A DNA stretch of 64,000 nt. Source: Hetaerina americana. Lineage: Eukaryota; Arthropoda; Insecta; Odonata; Calopterygidae. Below, piece by piece: positions 23,236 to 36,355 of the stretch (its first letter is position 1; each line of letters starts with the position of its first letter). The translations under genes were made by a program, and so were the position numbers. The notes under the pieces are model-generated. The model did no database searches and was not told the DNA's origin. It worked only from the letters and a program-made list of their open reading frames with translations. The stretch lies in contig JAKTNV010000005.1 of the NCBI GenBank assembly GCA_022747635.1, positions 40,473,738 to 40,537,737 of the forward strand, read 5' to 3'.

Positions 23236-25935
23236 TCTGAACACTTTTTTAAGTTATAACACCCTCTAAATATATACACACCGCCGCATTCAGTCTCTAG
23301 TGTTTCCTCAATAAAATGTTCAACGAAAATGATGAAGAAATCCCGGAAAATTCCTTCACTTATAGCGTTTTGTTAATGGCCTTCCCACCCTCAACAGTTT
23401 TAAAATGAAAGCTTAATTGGCGTTCCCAATTACCCCAGGGTTTGATTCATCTAGGCAAGTAGAAATTTATAGGACGAACAATAATTTTAATAATATTTTT
23501 TTTACTATAAGCAGTGGTAAAACTATAAAAACACAGAATAACCTCAGAAATGCAATTCAATACGATTCAACAAATGTGTAGAATCTAAACTAATTGAGGC
23601 CAAGTACGCATTAATTTATAATTCTCATAATATGTACAGTACAGTTCAGTACATTCTTTCTTAATCCACCAGTTCTACGTGAAGTAAGAAAACCTGCCAC
23701 ATGATTCTGGGGATCAATCCTACTTTGGCAATCATCTGCGGATGAGTCATTTACTGGAAGGCATTGTTAAAACGTTACCACATAAAGCGAATGGACACAA
23801 CGCAAACGCACTATCCTGTCCAAGTGGGAATCTGGACCAGCGCGCAACGGTATGGCGATTGCTCGACCTGGCATTTACGAGATGCATAATAAAACGTAAA
23901 AATAACATATTTACGTTTGCATAAACGGGCAAAACAAATGTCATGAGTTCATCATGTAAAGACTATATCTTTAACTATATTTACGGCAGGATGCACGGCA
24001 ATGCTTTCAGCCAACACCCTTAAATCTTTTACGCAGATGTACATTTTTTATTAAGAGCATTCATTTTTGTATAGTTTTATGAGAGAAATTAAGATAGTAA
24101 AAGGGGAATTATCAAAAATGGAAATAGATTCCAGCATTGGAAGACTTGAAATTAAGTCGGGAGCACTTGCACATAACTGATTCATGTCACTTCTTCTTCT
24201 TATTCACATACTTCTTTTGTGTATGATTGTTAGAAAACTATCCACCACCGTCTAATCTTTCAACATTTTTCCAAGGTTACGAAAGAGGGCGGCCGAACAT
24301 GGGCAGATTCCCTGATTGAAGCCGCCAACCAAACTTTAGGGCTCACAGACCACTAACTCGCAATTATGAATCTCATCGCTGCCTAAAATATTAATTTTTG
24401 AAGAGCACAAAGATCTGTACAATCGTGGTCATAATATTTCCATATTAATCAAATGAAATTTCAATTGAATTTGTGAAATTATAACAACATTTTAAAGACA
24501 ATTAGATTGTAAAAAAGTTATTAATGATATTCGCTGATGCTTGTTTGAAATTTGTCTGCAGACCAGCAATAGTCCACGAATTGTTCATTGATGTCCGATG
24601 ACCTATTAGATGCAGATTGTAACAGGAGTCAAAGTATTTACTATGCCATTTTTGGCAGGAGTGTTTTGCAAAAAAATGAAAGAAGAGTGGAATAACTGAG
24701 ATAAAAAATAGAGCAATATACTATGGTATTCTTTAATGCGTCAGAATCAGGCAATACCTCTGCTCTAAACTTAGTGTCATCTGAAGTTCGTGAATTCTGT
24801 TTGCATATAAATTGCATTATGCTGATTTAAGTTGATAGCATGTTCGAGGATTTGAAGATTCGATCAAGTAGTGAGGTATGACTTTGAAGTGACTGGTGCA
24901 AAACACTAGTTTGAAAAACAAATATGGGACTTCCGACAAAGAGGAAAAAAGCTACAGGAAAAGAAAACATTCTATAGTGATCTCCATGAAGAATTAATTG
25001 GAACATACCCACTCAAGTATGATACAGAATCTCTCAGAACGGGCGGAAAGCTGAACTATTTATCACAGATGATCGTAAGAGTTTTGAAAAAAATTTTTAA
25101 GGCATTTCCGAATGGAATTCAAATATTTATACACTAATCTAGTTACTTATCTGACGTATTGTTTGAAACTTCAAATGAACCTAAGTCAAAAAAGGTATTT
25201 TTTTTGGACAGAACCATCTATTTCGAGATTCTTCACACTACAGGCCCTCATGGTTACGCCAGAAAACATTACCTAAGGGTTCTCAAACAGCACATCCGGG
25301 TATAATGAAATTTAAAAATTTTAAATTATAAATAAAATTGAAACTTAACTAACAGTTCTCAATGCGAACTCACTCGAACTAAATTCAATCCATTTGGGTC
25401 TTTATTTCATAATACGGCTAAAGAGTAAATTACTTGGAATGACAAAACTTGCTGAAATGATCTTGACCGTTTCAGCAAACTGCGCGATTGCGCGAAATAG
25501 AGCTGTTTTAAAAAGAATAAATTGATTCCCACAAGACACTCGATTACTAGACGAGCGTATGAAGTCTCCTCTCTATTGGAAAGATCCTACGGATGACTTT
25601 CTTTGTAGTTCGATAGCAAGTATACGTACATGATGATACAGTTTGTCCTTACTCTGTGTTTTAACCGGTTTATAGCGCAGGTTTAAATCTTGTGTAAAGG
25701 ATTTATTGTGAAATAGATATAAGCAACCTCAAAGGGGACGGATTATTTTTGATGCCTCTCGTCAATTTTTATGTTTGTTGGCTGTTGTCCAGATGTCAGG
25801 CCGCACGAATTTATTATACTTCTTTGATTGTATTTATCTTCATTGTCTATAAGTTAAATCATCGGAATTTTTCAATGAATGTGTTGATGATCACGAGGCT
25901 GCCCTTATCATTTTTTCCATTTGCTCTATTGGCCT
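23236..25935. other. No recognisable gene
   Basis: AT-rich unique-looking sequence with only short chance ORFs. Confidence 0.55.
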
Positions 25936-26705
25936 TGGATATTTATTTATTTTAAAGCATTATTCATATACAGCAGTAGCGCCATTTTACAGTGAAAAAT
26001 ATAACAAACATGAAAGAGGACAAAAGACAATAACAGCATAACAATAACAACGAGAACCAAGCATGTACCGGGGAAAATTTTAATTTACTGAAAGGTGGGA
26101 TAAATCTTGGGTGGTGAAGTTGTTGCATGATAAGTTAAAAGGATCGAAAGTGTGAGGGAGTGAATTTAGAAGGGAGGAGAGGCGAAATAAAGGTGAGTGC
26201 TTGGTGAGAGATACTGTATTCTAGGAATAGGCAGATGGAGTAGGGAGTGGGTGCGGGTGGATCGGGTTGGTATCCTGAATTTGAAGAAAGATAGCAGTTC
26301 AGGGCAATCAATAGCCGAGTTTAGGGTGTTGTAGAGGAGTTTTAAGTCAGCTTTAAGTCTGCAGCTTTGGGTACTAGAAATGGATAAAGAAGACAGAACA
26401 GCATTTGAGGACATATTACGGAAATGTGGGACTCGATGTTTGACTATTTTGGCAAAGAAGTGAGAGATGCAATCGAGGGATTTAAGATTAGTTGGGGATG
26501 AGGTGGACCAAATGGGGGAGCAATATGATATGGTTGGAAGGACAATTGCTGAGAAGTGCGAATGGAGTGCCATGGGATCTTTAATTTCTGTGAAGCGGTA
26601 AAGAAGGCCTAGTAGGGACATTGATTTATTTTTTACAGCCAGTATGAGGTCGGAGTAATTTAGTTTATGGCCAGTTAAAACTTTATAGTTATTTTTTCGT
26701 CGGAT
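25936..26705 (-). mobile_element. 3' fragment of a second LINE type
   Basis: On the minus strand this holds the end of a reverse transcriptase frame, about 230 bp of 3' UTR, and an AAATAAATAAATA-type tail at about 25,940-25,955. The element type differs from the 8.7-12.4 kb LINE and looks like the CR1/Jockey/I group. The 5' part is missing, as is usual for LINE insertions. Confidence 0.7.
26166..26690 (-). pseudogene. Reverse transcriptase C-terminal fragment (CR1/Jockey-like)
   Basis: An open frame of about 175 residues starts before the first ATG with YKVLTGHKLNYSDL and continues SLLGLLYRF. It includes the region LHSHFSAIVLPTISYCSPIW, the typical post-palm stretch (L...Y...I..PI.EY.S.IW). 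A leucine-rich C-terminal segment follows, with LLYNTLNSAIDCPELLSFFK. No catalytic residues are present because only the C-terminal thumb region survives. The frame is intact over its length, so the insertion may be fairly recent, but the element is 5'-truncated and inactive. Confidence 0.7.
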
Positions 26706-29636
26706 TTCTTAAAGTTATATTGAAAAATAGCAAACAAATTAAACCTTATAGTTATCAGGAGTTAATTTTACCATTTCGTCAATTTCAAAATGCAATCCAA
26801 AGCAAAACGCTTCAAAAAATGCCAAATTTACATTTATATCATAACTTTAACAGCTGCTTCAATAGTAACCCGATACGTAGTACGGCAACAGAAATGAAAG
26901 GGGTCTTAATAAACTACCGGGGTTTTTAGAAGAGCTCGAAGTTCACAGGAGTGAGGTGTCGGTAGCAATACCAAACCTGAAACGCCAAACCACGAAGCAT
27001 AAACACGTATCTATGCGTTGCACAAAACACGTAATAAAAATGCTGGATATTCTCTCATTCGATGTAACCAATATTCGACCGAGAGTTATCGTCAAAGTGG
27101 GAATTATTGCTCTTTCCATTGCTGTAAATTCCTTTTTTCAACATTAAATCACTTTACAATGGTACTAGTCTAGGAATTAATGATCTTTGGGCTACGATTT
27201 TGTATAGCGAAGCAAACCTTCCTCAAAGTCGAAAACTTTTCAAATTCAAATCAAATAGCAAGGCCGCTCTTAGTACATCCCCAAACTTACGAGTTCATAC
27301 ATAGGGGCAAGGTTTGAGACAGTGATAAAATGGATTCTTTTAGCCATGTCATGCCTGAGGCCGTGCGGTGCTTACGAAAGTTTCCTCTCCAATGGAAAAC
27401 GATGAATCGATTTCATAAGCCGTGAAATTCTTGATGCAACAAAAATTATTAAAATGACTGCAGCGGCAGCCTATCATTTCCGAAAATTTGTCCGCGGGCC
27501 TTTTTAAAAATCGATTTGTTTAGAAAGGATCTTCGGCCGCGTCACGGCCTCCTCCATCGCCGCTGACCTTATTTGCGTTCGACTGGCATTTGTGGCGATG
27601 GCTTCGGATTGCGGCCTCGCATCACCAAGCACATCAATCAATTAGTAGGCCCGACTGCGTAAACGTTCCCTGAGCTTTAACTAGTCACCTTCAGGCAAGG
27701 AAAACGCCAAGAGCGGCGAACCGATTTAAAATGTTTTTTTGCCTTAGATTTTCAACGCGAGCCATTTTTTTGTGATGGATTTTCTTGCCTATTTAACCTA
27801 CCTACGCGATCTAACCAGTTTCCGTAGATTTCCATTCATAGAGATCGGGCTAATTTTTAGAACTATGGCATCCATTGATATCTAGTACTGGAAAGAAACT
27901 TTCCAGTGATTTATCAATAAACAATGAGAATAAGAATGTTATTGCTCCGTTAAAAATATACATTGATGAAGCTGAAGAGTCTATACATTGACTCAAGACA
28001 TTTTCCTCTCCGATGAGTAACGAATAATCAATTTTATTGGCAACAACCAAAACGGATTTGTACAACTGCCAAATAGGTTTATTGGGCTGTGATATACTCC
28101 AAAAACGCTCGTTATTTTCGGCAACACAAAGAGCGAGCAAAATATTTATTTAAGAAAAAAACAGTTATTTTCTGATAGGTTATTTCTATAATAAGTATTG
28201 ACTGAAAATATTCAATATTAAAGATTATGAACCATTATGTATTAACATCAGTGCCCCTCGATCCTCCAACAACTCCGGAAAATTGGAGCTTACATCTTAT
28301 GATGTCATGGGCTGAGATAGACACCAAATCAAGCTGGGGACGAAACGAAACGTTAAGAGTGGTAACATAAAATGCGCACTCAACTCTAAATTTAATGCAT
28401 GATAAAATTTTCAACAAAATGTGCGCATCGCCTCACATGAAAATAATTTTTATTATTCCACACATTTTGTAGCTAAGAGCTTAGACCATAGGCACACTTG
28501 CCTGATCGATTGTTAAGTAAGTATTTATTGCCCGGTAATGCTCCTATCTCAAGAGTTTTCATCGCCGCAAAAGACTCGCATGGCACTTCGGGCCATCCAA
28601 TGAATTGAAAGTGTTTATAATGCGAGAGTAAGTGCACGATCGTTTGATCGCTCGTGAGGGTTAAGCCGTTAAAGTCGGCCGCCATTAGTCATCACATGTT
28701 TTATTATATCAAGACGGCAAACACCGTTAAGGTAATAAAACATTCGTTACCGTAACCCGCCACCCCTTTTCAAAAGTCACAAGTTCCTAAAGGGCTTCCT
28801 TTTCCATAATAACGCTCAAACGGCAACTGCATGACACGGACGTAATCAGTCAATGATTTTCAGCTCTTTATTAATACCCCTTCGTCCTCCACTAATGACG
28901 CAATGAGGCGTGCGAATATATTCGTCATATTCCACAAAAGGTTAAAGTAAAAAATTCGTAACGGCTGCACCATTGACCTTATTCCTTCAAAATTGACTGA
29001 TTAATAGAGAGGTAATATTTCTGAAAGAACACGTAGAATATCTATTTCACATGACATCAACACAAGATCCGAAATGGGGCGAATCAATAATTTTGCTCCA
29101 AACCTCTAGATAATATACCTAACTCTCTCGGAAATGAGCTGTGAGTAAAATATTGAGTTATTAGAAATAAATGGAATAGCGAAAAAATTCTAATTACTAC
29201 CATATTTATGAAATCCGAACTCAAAAACGTGACGTGAATGCGTAAAAAAGTGACACAAAGTTAGTTATTTCGAGTCTTATCAGTATTTGGAGAAAAGGCA
29301 TCTGTATAAAATAAGAGTAGTTTACATCACATTAAAATTCCAAATTTTAACGGGATTTACCTGTATTTGAATGGGATAAAAAAACTTCTGGTGAATGATT
29401 ATACACGTAAAAACAGTTTAAAATTTATTGCGAATCCGTTCAATATTTACTATGCCTCATTAGAATTTAGAGTTCTAGCAGCATGGGTCCTGTATCCATC
29501 ACGCGTGCATTAAATACTAGTGCGAACATTACAGGATTCACATTGGCGGTATTACAGTAAAAAACGTTCTTTAAATATAATTACTTTAAACGTGCTCAAT
29601 GAAACATGCAAAAAGTATAAATAAATTAATAAGCAA
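26706..29636. other. No recognisable gene
   Basis: Unique-looking DNA. A minus-strand ORF of 70 codons at 28,473-28,685 and one of 96 codons at 27,850-28,140 have no recognisable motif. Confidence 0.5.
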
Positions 29637-29690
29637 ATATGTGCGTGTGTGTGCGCGTCTGTGCGCGTGTGTGCGCGCGTGCGCGTGGAA
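29637..29690. repeat. Alternating GT/GC purine-pyrimidine tract
   Basis: About 50 bp of alternating G and T/C (GTGTGTGCGCG type). Such tracts can adopt Z-DNA. Confidence 0.8.
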
Positions 29691-29887
29691 GGTTATGACT
29701 GAAGGGGCTGGAAACGCTGGATGGAAGGGGAAGGTGGGGAAACGTTTGCAAGGGGGAGTAATGCTGGGAGGGATGAAAATATGTGAAGATCGGCGAAATT
29801 AATGTCTAATGTTAATACCTGGGTAATTCCAGGAATCCAGGAGCCAGATAAACAAAATACAACAGATAAATATTATATATAATAAAC

Positions 29888-30083
29888 CATAAACACAGTT
29901 ATCAACCCGAAGGTCGGTTTAGTAGGTGATGGTAGAGTTCACCCAGTACTAAGCCCTATACGGCGTGTGAAATTCACACATTCACAAGGGTATGGGGGCC
30001 AGTTCCTTTCCCTGTGCCGGTTATGGTTTCCCAGGAAGATCTGGTACCCAAAAAATCACTTTAGCTTGGGTGGAGCTGCAGAT
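29888..30083 (-). mobile_element. SINE-A copy 4, lacking its tRNA head
   Basis: It begins on the plus strand with CCATAAACACAGTTATCAAC and runs to GGAGCTGCAG, matching the reverse complement of 59,041-59,234. The tRNA-like head is absent. At that point the sequence changes to a (TA)n tract and satellite fragments. Confidence 0.85.
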
Positions 30084-30127
<44 letters not shown>

Positions 30128-30176
30128 TCATATATACAGAAACAGAATTCGCCGTTTGGCGGGATTTCGTGTTTGA

Positions 30177-30218
<42 letters not shown>

Positions 30219-30385
30219 GTATATATATGGCCCGGCAAGCCAGCAGATCCGGTGCTCAAGTCCCGGTCAAGGAAATATTTTTGCGCTAGTGATATGCTCG
30301 ATTCCGCCTTCCCCACATCTCCCGTGTAGTCCTTTACATGTGTTCCTATCCCTTTTCCTTATACCTATTTCCATGTGAATGAATA
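30084..30385. repeat. Rearranged fragments of the tRNA-bearing satellite with (TA)n tracts
   Basis: (TA)n lies at about 30,085-30,126. An inverted piece (30,127-30,145, ACTCATATATACAGAAACAG) abuts a direct piece (30,146-30,183, TTCGCCGTTTGGCGGG). A second (TA)n run follows. Then a plus-strand piece at 30,230-30,378 contains the 3' half of the tRNA-like unit (CCCGGCAAG...GGTGCTCAAGTCCCGG) and its downstream flank. The related array is at 52.6-57.5 kb. Confidence 0.8.
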
Positions 30386-31278
30386 TATACATATTTAAAT
30401 ATGAAATACATATGTATTGGTAGAGCACTCACGAACGTGCATATATGAAATAATAAATAGAATACTTTAAATATAAACAAAAATAAACAACATTTCCAGA
30501 AGCCGCTTTAAATTTACGGTGGATGCATAAACACCATATCTAGAGGTAAGAATAGCAATAACATTAACAATAAGTACATCACGGAAAGGAGAAAGAAGAA
30601 AAATATTGTTTTGAAATAGCAACAAACTCGAAGTATATTACATACCGATTGCACTATTTTTCAGTCTACATTACGGGTCCCGGAAATAAAAGTGTTTCAC
30701 ATTTACACGAGTTCAAAACGCGCGTTTCTCTTGCATCCATGTATTTATGGTCTCTAAGTCCGTGAATATATTAATGTAAATTTACAACTTCCTCAAGATC
30801 AACACTGTGGCAGGCGGACGGTTTGGAACTGGAATACCAATGCGCAGAATAGACGTGTTAGCATCGGTGTTATTTCTTTTATCATATAAAAGAGTCTGAC
30901 ATAAACGCTTCTCTGATACGCACAAATTACACGTGTAATATCATGAGAATGGGCTTTTGCACAATAATGATTATTAAATGAGAATATTTGAAGCATTATA
31001 CGAAGAACACAAATAACATCATTTTATTTAAGTAGATGCCAAAGTTAATGTGTTTAATTTATTAGATTTCGAATTACCATTTTCGTAAAGACGAAAAATG
31101 ACCGAAGCTTGACTCCAATATTGGAATGAAACGTCAAACGAATAGTCGATCAAATCCATCAATTTTTTCGCTCCCTCAAGTCAACGATTGAACTTCCGTT
31201 GGTTTGGTTCTGGAATTACTCAAGTAACACAAAACTCCTTTTCCGATAGTTTTAATCCTCTTCAAGCATTAGTTCACG
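30386..31278. other. No recognisable gene
   Basis: AT-rich unique-looking sequence; nothing supported. Confidence 0.5.
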
Positions 31279-31365
31279 TATTGAAATGTAATGAAATAAT
31301 TGAATTTGTAATTCCACACACTTTTGGTGGAATTACAAAGTCAATTATTTCATTACATTTCAATA
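31279..31365. repeat. Long near-perfect hairpin (39-bp arms, 9-nt loop)
   Basis: The left arm (31,279-31,317) and right arm (31,327-31,365) are complementary with one mismatch; the loop is ACACTTTTG. A 12-bp direct repeat, ATTAGTTCACGT, flanks the region at 31,268-31,279 and 31,410-31,421. It may be a foldback mini-element with a target duplication or a hairpin RNA locus. A 105-codon frame passes through it but looks accidental. Confidence 0.85.
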
Positions 31366-33279
31366 TGTTATGCAAATTCCACAAAGTTACGCCTGAGACA
31401 ACAAATTTTATTAGTTCACGTCTTCATTATAAAAGATTTTTTGATGGACTGCTTTTACTGAATATTTCATACCTCATTTCACCCTTCCTTTCTCTTTTCC
31501 AGTAATATTTCTTTTCAGTCACAACATTTTAAAAGACGTTTTCTCACTCGATTCCAATGTATCTTTCAGTTTTGAAAAGGAAAAGTTTGCTTCCTCTGCC
31601 CGAATGAACTCTAGTTGAAACCTTTCGTTAACATTCCTGTATTGTTTTAACAAAGGTTTATTTTACTGACGTAAAAACTGTTTGGCCAATTCGGACTTTA
31701 ATTTATATGTAGTACTTTCCTAAGTACTCGACGAAAATCATTTATAAAAGAAACATAATTAAACAACAATGCATAGCCGTTTTGATAATGATAGTCCCTA
31801 CGTAGTCAAAATTAATGTTTTGAATGGAACACGATTTAATACATGGATTTAATAAATTAGGGTCCAAATTTTTTACTGCGTTTGGATATCGAAACAATAA
31901 AATATTCGCTGATTATTATGAAAAAATACCTTATGGAGTAATTATAAGCAAATTAAATGGATCGGAAATTCACCTAAATAGAACTCTTTCGTAGATTCAG
32001 TGACAAATCATGTTTGCAAGCAAAATAACAAATGGAATGTGCAAATACTGTTTTACTTAACAAATTTTATTTTATATCTTCCTCTTTTACCAAAGTTCCG
32101 ACTTAATAACCATTGATATGTAAATCATATCAGTGATGGTAGCTCTTCTTCTTGGTGAACAACGGTCTAGATTAAATAACATTAACTGATTAAAGAGTGT
32201 TTTCCGCCTCATCAGAGTTTTCATAGATGGATATGTTAAGATTACACAACAAAACAGGTACAAAAGTTATACACTGGGCGAATCTAATTGATAAACTGCA
32301 TAACTTTAGGTCGTGATTTCGAATGCACGACCTCAAAAAGTGAGATATGGCCACGTTCGAGGGTTACAGTGAGTTTTTTCCTGATTATAGCTACATTATT
32401 CCATCCATCTTCTTCAATTTCATTCATTATGCCTTCACTATATATAGTTGATTTATACCAGGTGAGATGATCACAGAGTTTTGAATGCAAAATTTCCTTA
32501 TTTGCTGATAAATAATGGTTCACAATTGTGCCTTACCCTGCGTAAGTTGATGCATAGAAACATTCAGAGGAAGAGACAAACAATCATAGTTATGTGATAT
32601 CACTGACTTGAAATATAGGTGAATCAACCATATATAGAAACTAAAAAAATACAATTAGAATTTTACATAAAAAGTTCGTTACGCCTAAGCCTTAAAAATA
32701 TTTCCTGATTAAATAAACATATGAAATAGTCGACTGTTAACATTTTAAGGAACCTCGAGATTTGTAAACAAGAAGAGTTAGCAATTAATAGAGATTTATC
32801 TTCAACTAACATGATATGGAACAAGGAGAAAGGCAATGTTTTAGCTAGAGTCATGCCATAAATAAACCATACTCCCTTAACGCATTCTCAATCCTTCGAA
32901 ATGTTTTTAGAATCCTCTTTGAGAATATTTCTAAGCAGTAGTAATGCGGCGTTCCAGAACGGGCCATAATATTGCTCAACTCATTAGTCAACGTTTAGAT
33001 GTTAAATGAATGGATCCAACCCAACACGGATTCCACAAAAATTCTTACAATTTTTTTAGGGAGAGTAGATAGCTATGCAATCAGTGGAAATAATTTTCGA
33101 CGGTAAACGGTATTCCATTTTCGACAACCTAAATAAACGATTACGTATATGTAATCAAAGTCTGATTCAGTGTTTAAGTGGTCAATCCGAAAATTGACGA
33201 GACTCCCGATTTAAAATTTAAATTTCTTACATTTTCGAAAAACAGGACAGCGGACGAGAGATCTTGGTGAATGTGTGAC
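31366..33279. other. No recognisable gene
   Basis: AT-rich unique-looking DNA with short chance ORFs. Confidence 0.5.
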
Positions 33280-33840
33280 TAATATTGGAAATCAAAATCT
33301 CATCTCCGGAGAGCGTTCAACCTAGGGGTTTCTACTCGCAAAACGAAAGAGGGCGAGACTGTTCCCGCGAGCAATGAAGATATCTTGGGGCTGGTATTTC
33401 GGGCCTAGAGAAGGGAGGAATGAGGGAGAGGTGGGTGGGGGGTCGGCCACTAAAAGGGTTAAAGGAGGTCGCCGTATGCCCCAAAGGTGATGGCCGAGAG
33501 CAGGCCATTGGGAAGATGACGAGAGTAAAGGAGAGAGGGAGGTTAGCGCTCTGGAATGAGGTGAGGGGCGGAGGACAGAATAGTGCCCATGGCTGAGCGA
33601 GGTCTTGAGGGCGAGGTTTTACAACAACGCCCGGGCAAGAGCAACAACACGACCACTTGACATGATAGCCCGTCCGCGGAAAGCTTTATTCTCGCCGGCC
33701 GGCAGAGGAGGCATCGGCGATCAAAAGGTCACTTTTGAAGCGAGCGGACGAGTGACGCATTCTCCTACGCCACGTGCGCGGTGCTCGACGTGGTGTTTAA
33801 GGTGATCCCTGGCGGAGCTCGCCCCGGCTAAATCCTTTCG
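33280..33840. other. GC-rich island with purine-rich plus strand
   Basis: GC- and CpG-rich stretch against an AT-rich background. The plus strand from about 33,400 to 33,600 is strongly purine-biased (GGGAGAGGTGGGTGGGGGG type). No recognisable coding domain. Confidence 0.4.
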
Positions 33841-36065
33841 ACTTTCCTTGAAATTGTCTGAAATTCGAACGCACAGCTTCGATGCAAAGTCATCCTCTCG
33901 CGTTCGGTTAATGATGCTTCAAGTGTACATAAAATGGTATTTACTAAAGATTTTTTCAGCAATTTTCTTTTGGTGTGCGCATCGCGCAAAAACTGTTCGG
34001 GTTTATCTTTCGCAACCGCCAACGATTCATTAAGCCTGCCATTCTTTTGTTTTGATTTTCGGCGTGGAAACGCGATCCTTATGAGAAATGAGCATGGAAT
34101 GGGCAAATTACGTCCAAAACATATGAACGATCAGTAAATTTCTATTGAGTCTCCCAAGGCAAGGATGGCGCGCTCACCCTAAAGGAAGGTAGATGGAGAA
34201 GTGCTGATGCAAAATTTGAAAAAAGAAGATTTCGTTCTCAAAACCGCCGGTAAAATTATTTTTTCAAATTAGGTGCATCAATATTTTCCTTTAATCTGAC
34301 GAAGCAGCTTTTACGAAAGTCTTTGTATTATTATTGATAGGTATCCTTTCAGATGCGTTAGCCAAATAGTTCGAGAATAAGTAATCTATAACCATTAAGG
34401 TAAGCTATCAGATAATAACAATTAATAATAGCATTAATTTAAATCCAAAAAGTAATATAATTAAATGAATATTTCAAATTTTTTTAACCACTGCTTTTAT
34501 CAAAACAAAACTATTCTTTCTCTATTCCTTAATTTGTCGTGGAAGGATAAGAATAAAGAAAACCAAAAAAAAACTCATTTACTTAATTTGTACCGTACAA
34601 AAATTGTGACTGAATTCACAAATTAGCTGCGCAGTGGTTCGTCTTTACAAGCATATGTGTGTACCTCCCCACTGCCCTAAAATTGAGCACACGTATACTT
34701 GATCACCTGATATTATAGTTAATTTTACAAGTAGCCCATACTATCTGTCATATTGTATTACAAAACGTTTTACTTCTTTATAAACTTTTTTATTTTATAA
34801 TTCTCATGCATCATCATCATAGGCAGAGCTGACAGTTTGGTCAGATTAGAAATTTAACGCCTCTCAACCGAAATTTAAGATGTTTATCCACCTATCACTC
34901 CAAGGTACACAACTCAGAAATCGCTTCCTATAGAAAAAACTCTCTGAGAAGCCGCAGAAATCGGAGAAATTTATGGTATGCACACTGAAACCACTTTTGC
35001 TAAATTTAATGAGATGACTCGAGGGCGATAATTATATGCAATATATTTGTCACGTTGTTGCTATAGACCCAAAAATAAAATTACTACTTGTTCGGGGTGA
35101 GGAATTCGAAATTTGATTAGACTATCAATAAAGTACCACAAATAATGCTGAAAAGGGTCAGTCAGTTTCAAAGCTTGCAAATTAACCCTAAATGACAAGA
35201 GCGTATGATTACCGGATGTTTATGAACACAATGTTAAGGACATAACACTTAATAGCAATGCTTCGTAAAAAACGTTCTTTAATGTCGATGAAGACGTGAG
35301 TTTCTCAAGAGCATCTAATGTTTCCCTTGGGCTCTATATGGAAGAATTTGAATGAACAAACAAGCGATAGTAAGAATTAAATCATGGAATATGATACACA
35401 CTTTCCAGCTCCTCCTTGACAAATAGAACGCTTAGTCCAATGGTATTATTCCTCTCCTCGACCCATATTCTTCTAATTACCGCGCGCTCAAAGGTATTTC
35501 ATGAAGTTATCTCCAATAGAGTTAATATACCTAATCTCTTTCTACATAAAAATACCATCCAGTTAAGTGTTTCCTTTGTGTAGTTTTGGTCATGACTTCA
35601 ACAGTGAATGCGATACCTTAGTTCATATATGTATGAAGAGTAATGAAAGTAATGTAACACCCATTCATGCGTATTTCATGAACAGTGTCGTATGATTTGA
35701 GTATACAGTTTTTAAGTATTCTGAGAGATTCTTATTAATATTTGAAACATACTCAATAATTTTGTAATAGTTATCATGCGCTAATTTTTTCAATAGAGCA
35801 ATCAATGGTGAGTTTTTTCCCCTCAAATTGAGGAATATCAATTTTAAAAAGGCGGGCAGGTACTGTTATGTTAACTGTATCATGACTCATATATGATTTG
35901 CACATTATATCAGTATTTTTGTAAGTACGACATGCATTTCTGAATCATTAACCGATAAACTCATTTTTTAAATGTTGTTCTTCGCTGCCATAAAGAATGA
36001 GTAAAATCTTTCCGATTTTAGACGTTAATTTCTATTGATACTAACGCGTTGATACCCTGTTTCAT
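33841..36065. other. No recognisable gene
   Basis: AT-rich unique-looking DNA. Nothing supported. Confidence 0.5.
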
Positions 36066-36355
36066 AGGAGAGCGGGATGGTGTGGTACAGGCTTACCACC
36101 GAGAGGGCCCGGGTTCAAACCCTGGAGCCAACAAATATTTTTCAGCGGTATCCCGATCCCTACTTGAGGTGCTTTGTAGAGAGCACTTTGAGTGAGTACG
36201 ACGTCCGTCGGATGGGACGTTAAACTGCGAACCCCTTGGCGCCTTTCGACAAGAATGGGCTAATGCCGACGCTGGGCTTCTCTCCACCTTTCCTTTCCCA
36301 TCCATCCCTAATGGCACAAATGACCTTAGCTGTCGGTCGCCTCCCCTAAATACAA
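36066..36355 (+). mobile_element. SINE-B copy 1 (tRNA-derived SINE)
   Basis: The head carries a B box (GGGTTCAAACCC, 36,110-36,123). A conserved core follows, GTCCGTCGGATGGGACGTTA, then CCCCTTGGCGCC. The tail ends CGGTCGCCTCCCCTAAATAC. A second copy with the same order of blocks is at 41,637-42,005. No coding capacity. Confidence 0.8.

Noticed and set aside
28473..28685. 70-codon minus-strand ORF starting MAADFNGLTL as a small gene
   Set aside because: Chance length, no family match known to me, no supporting context.
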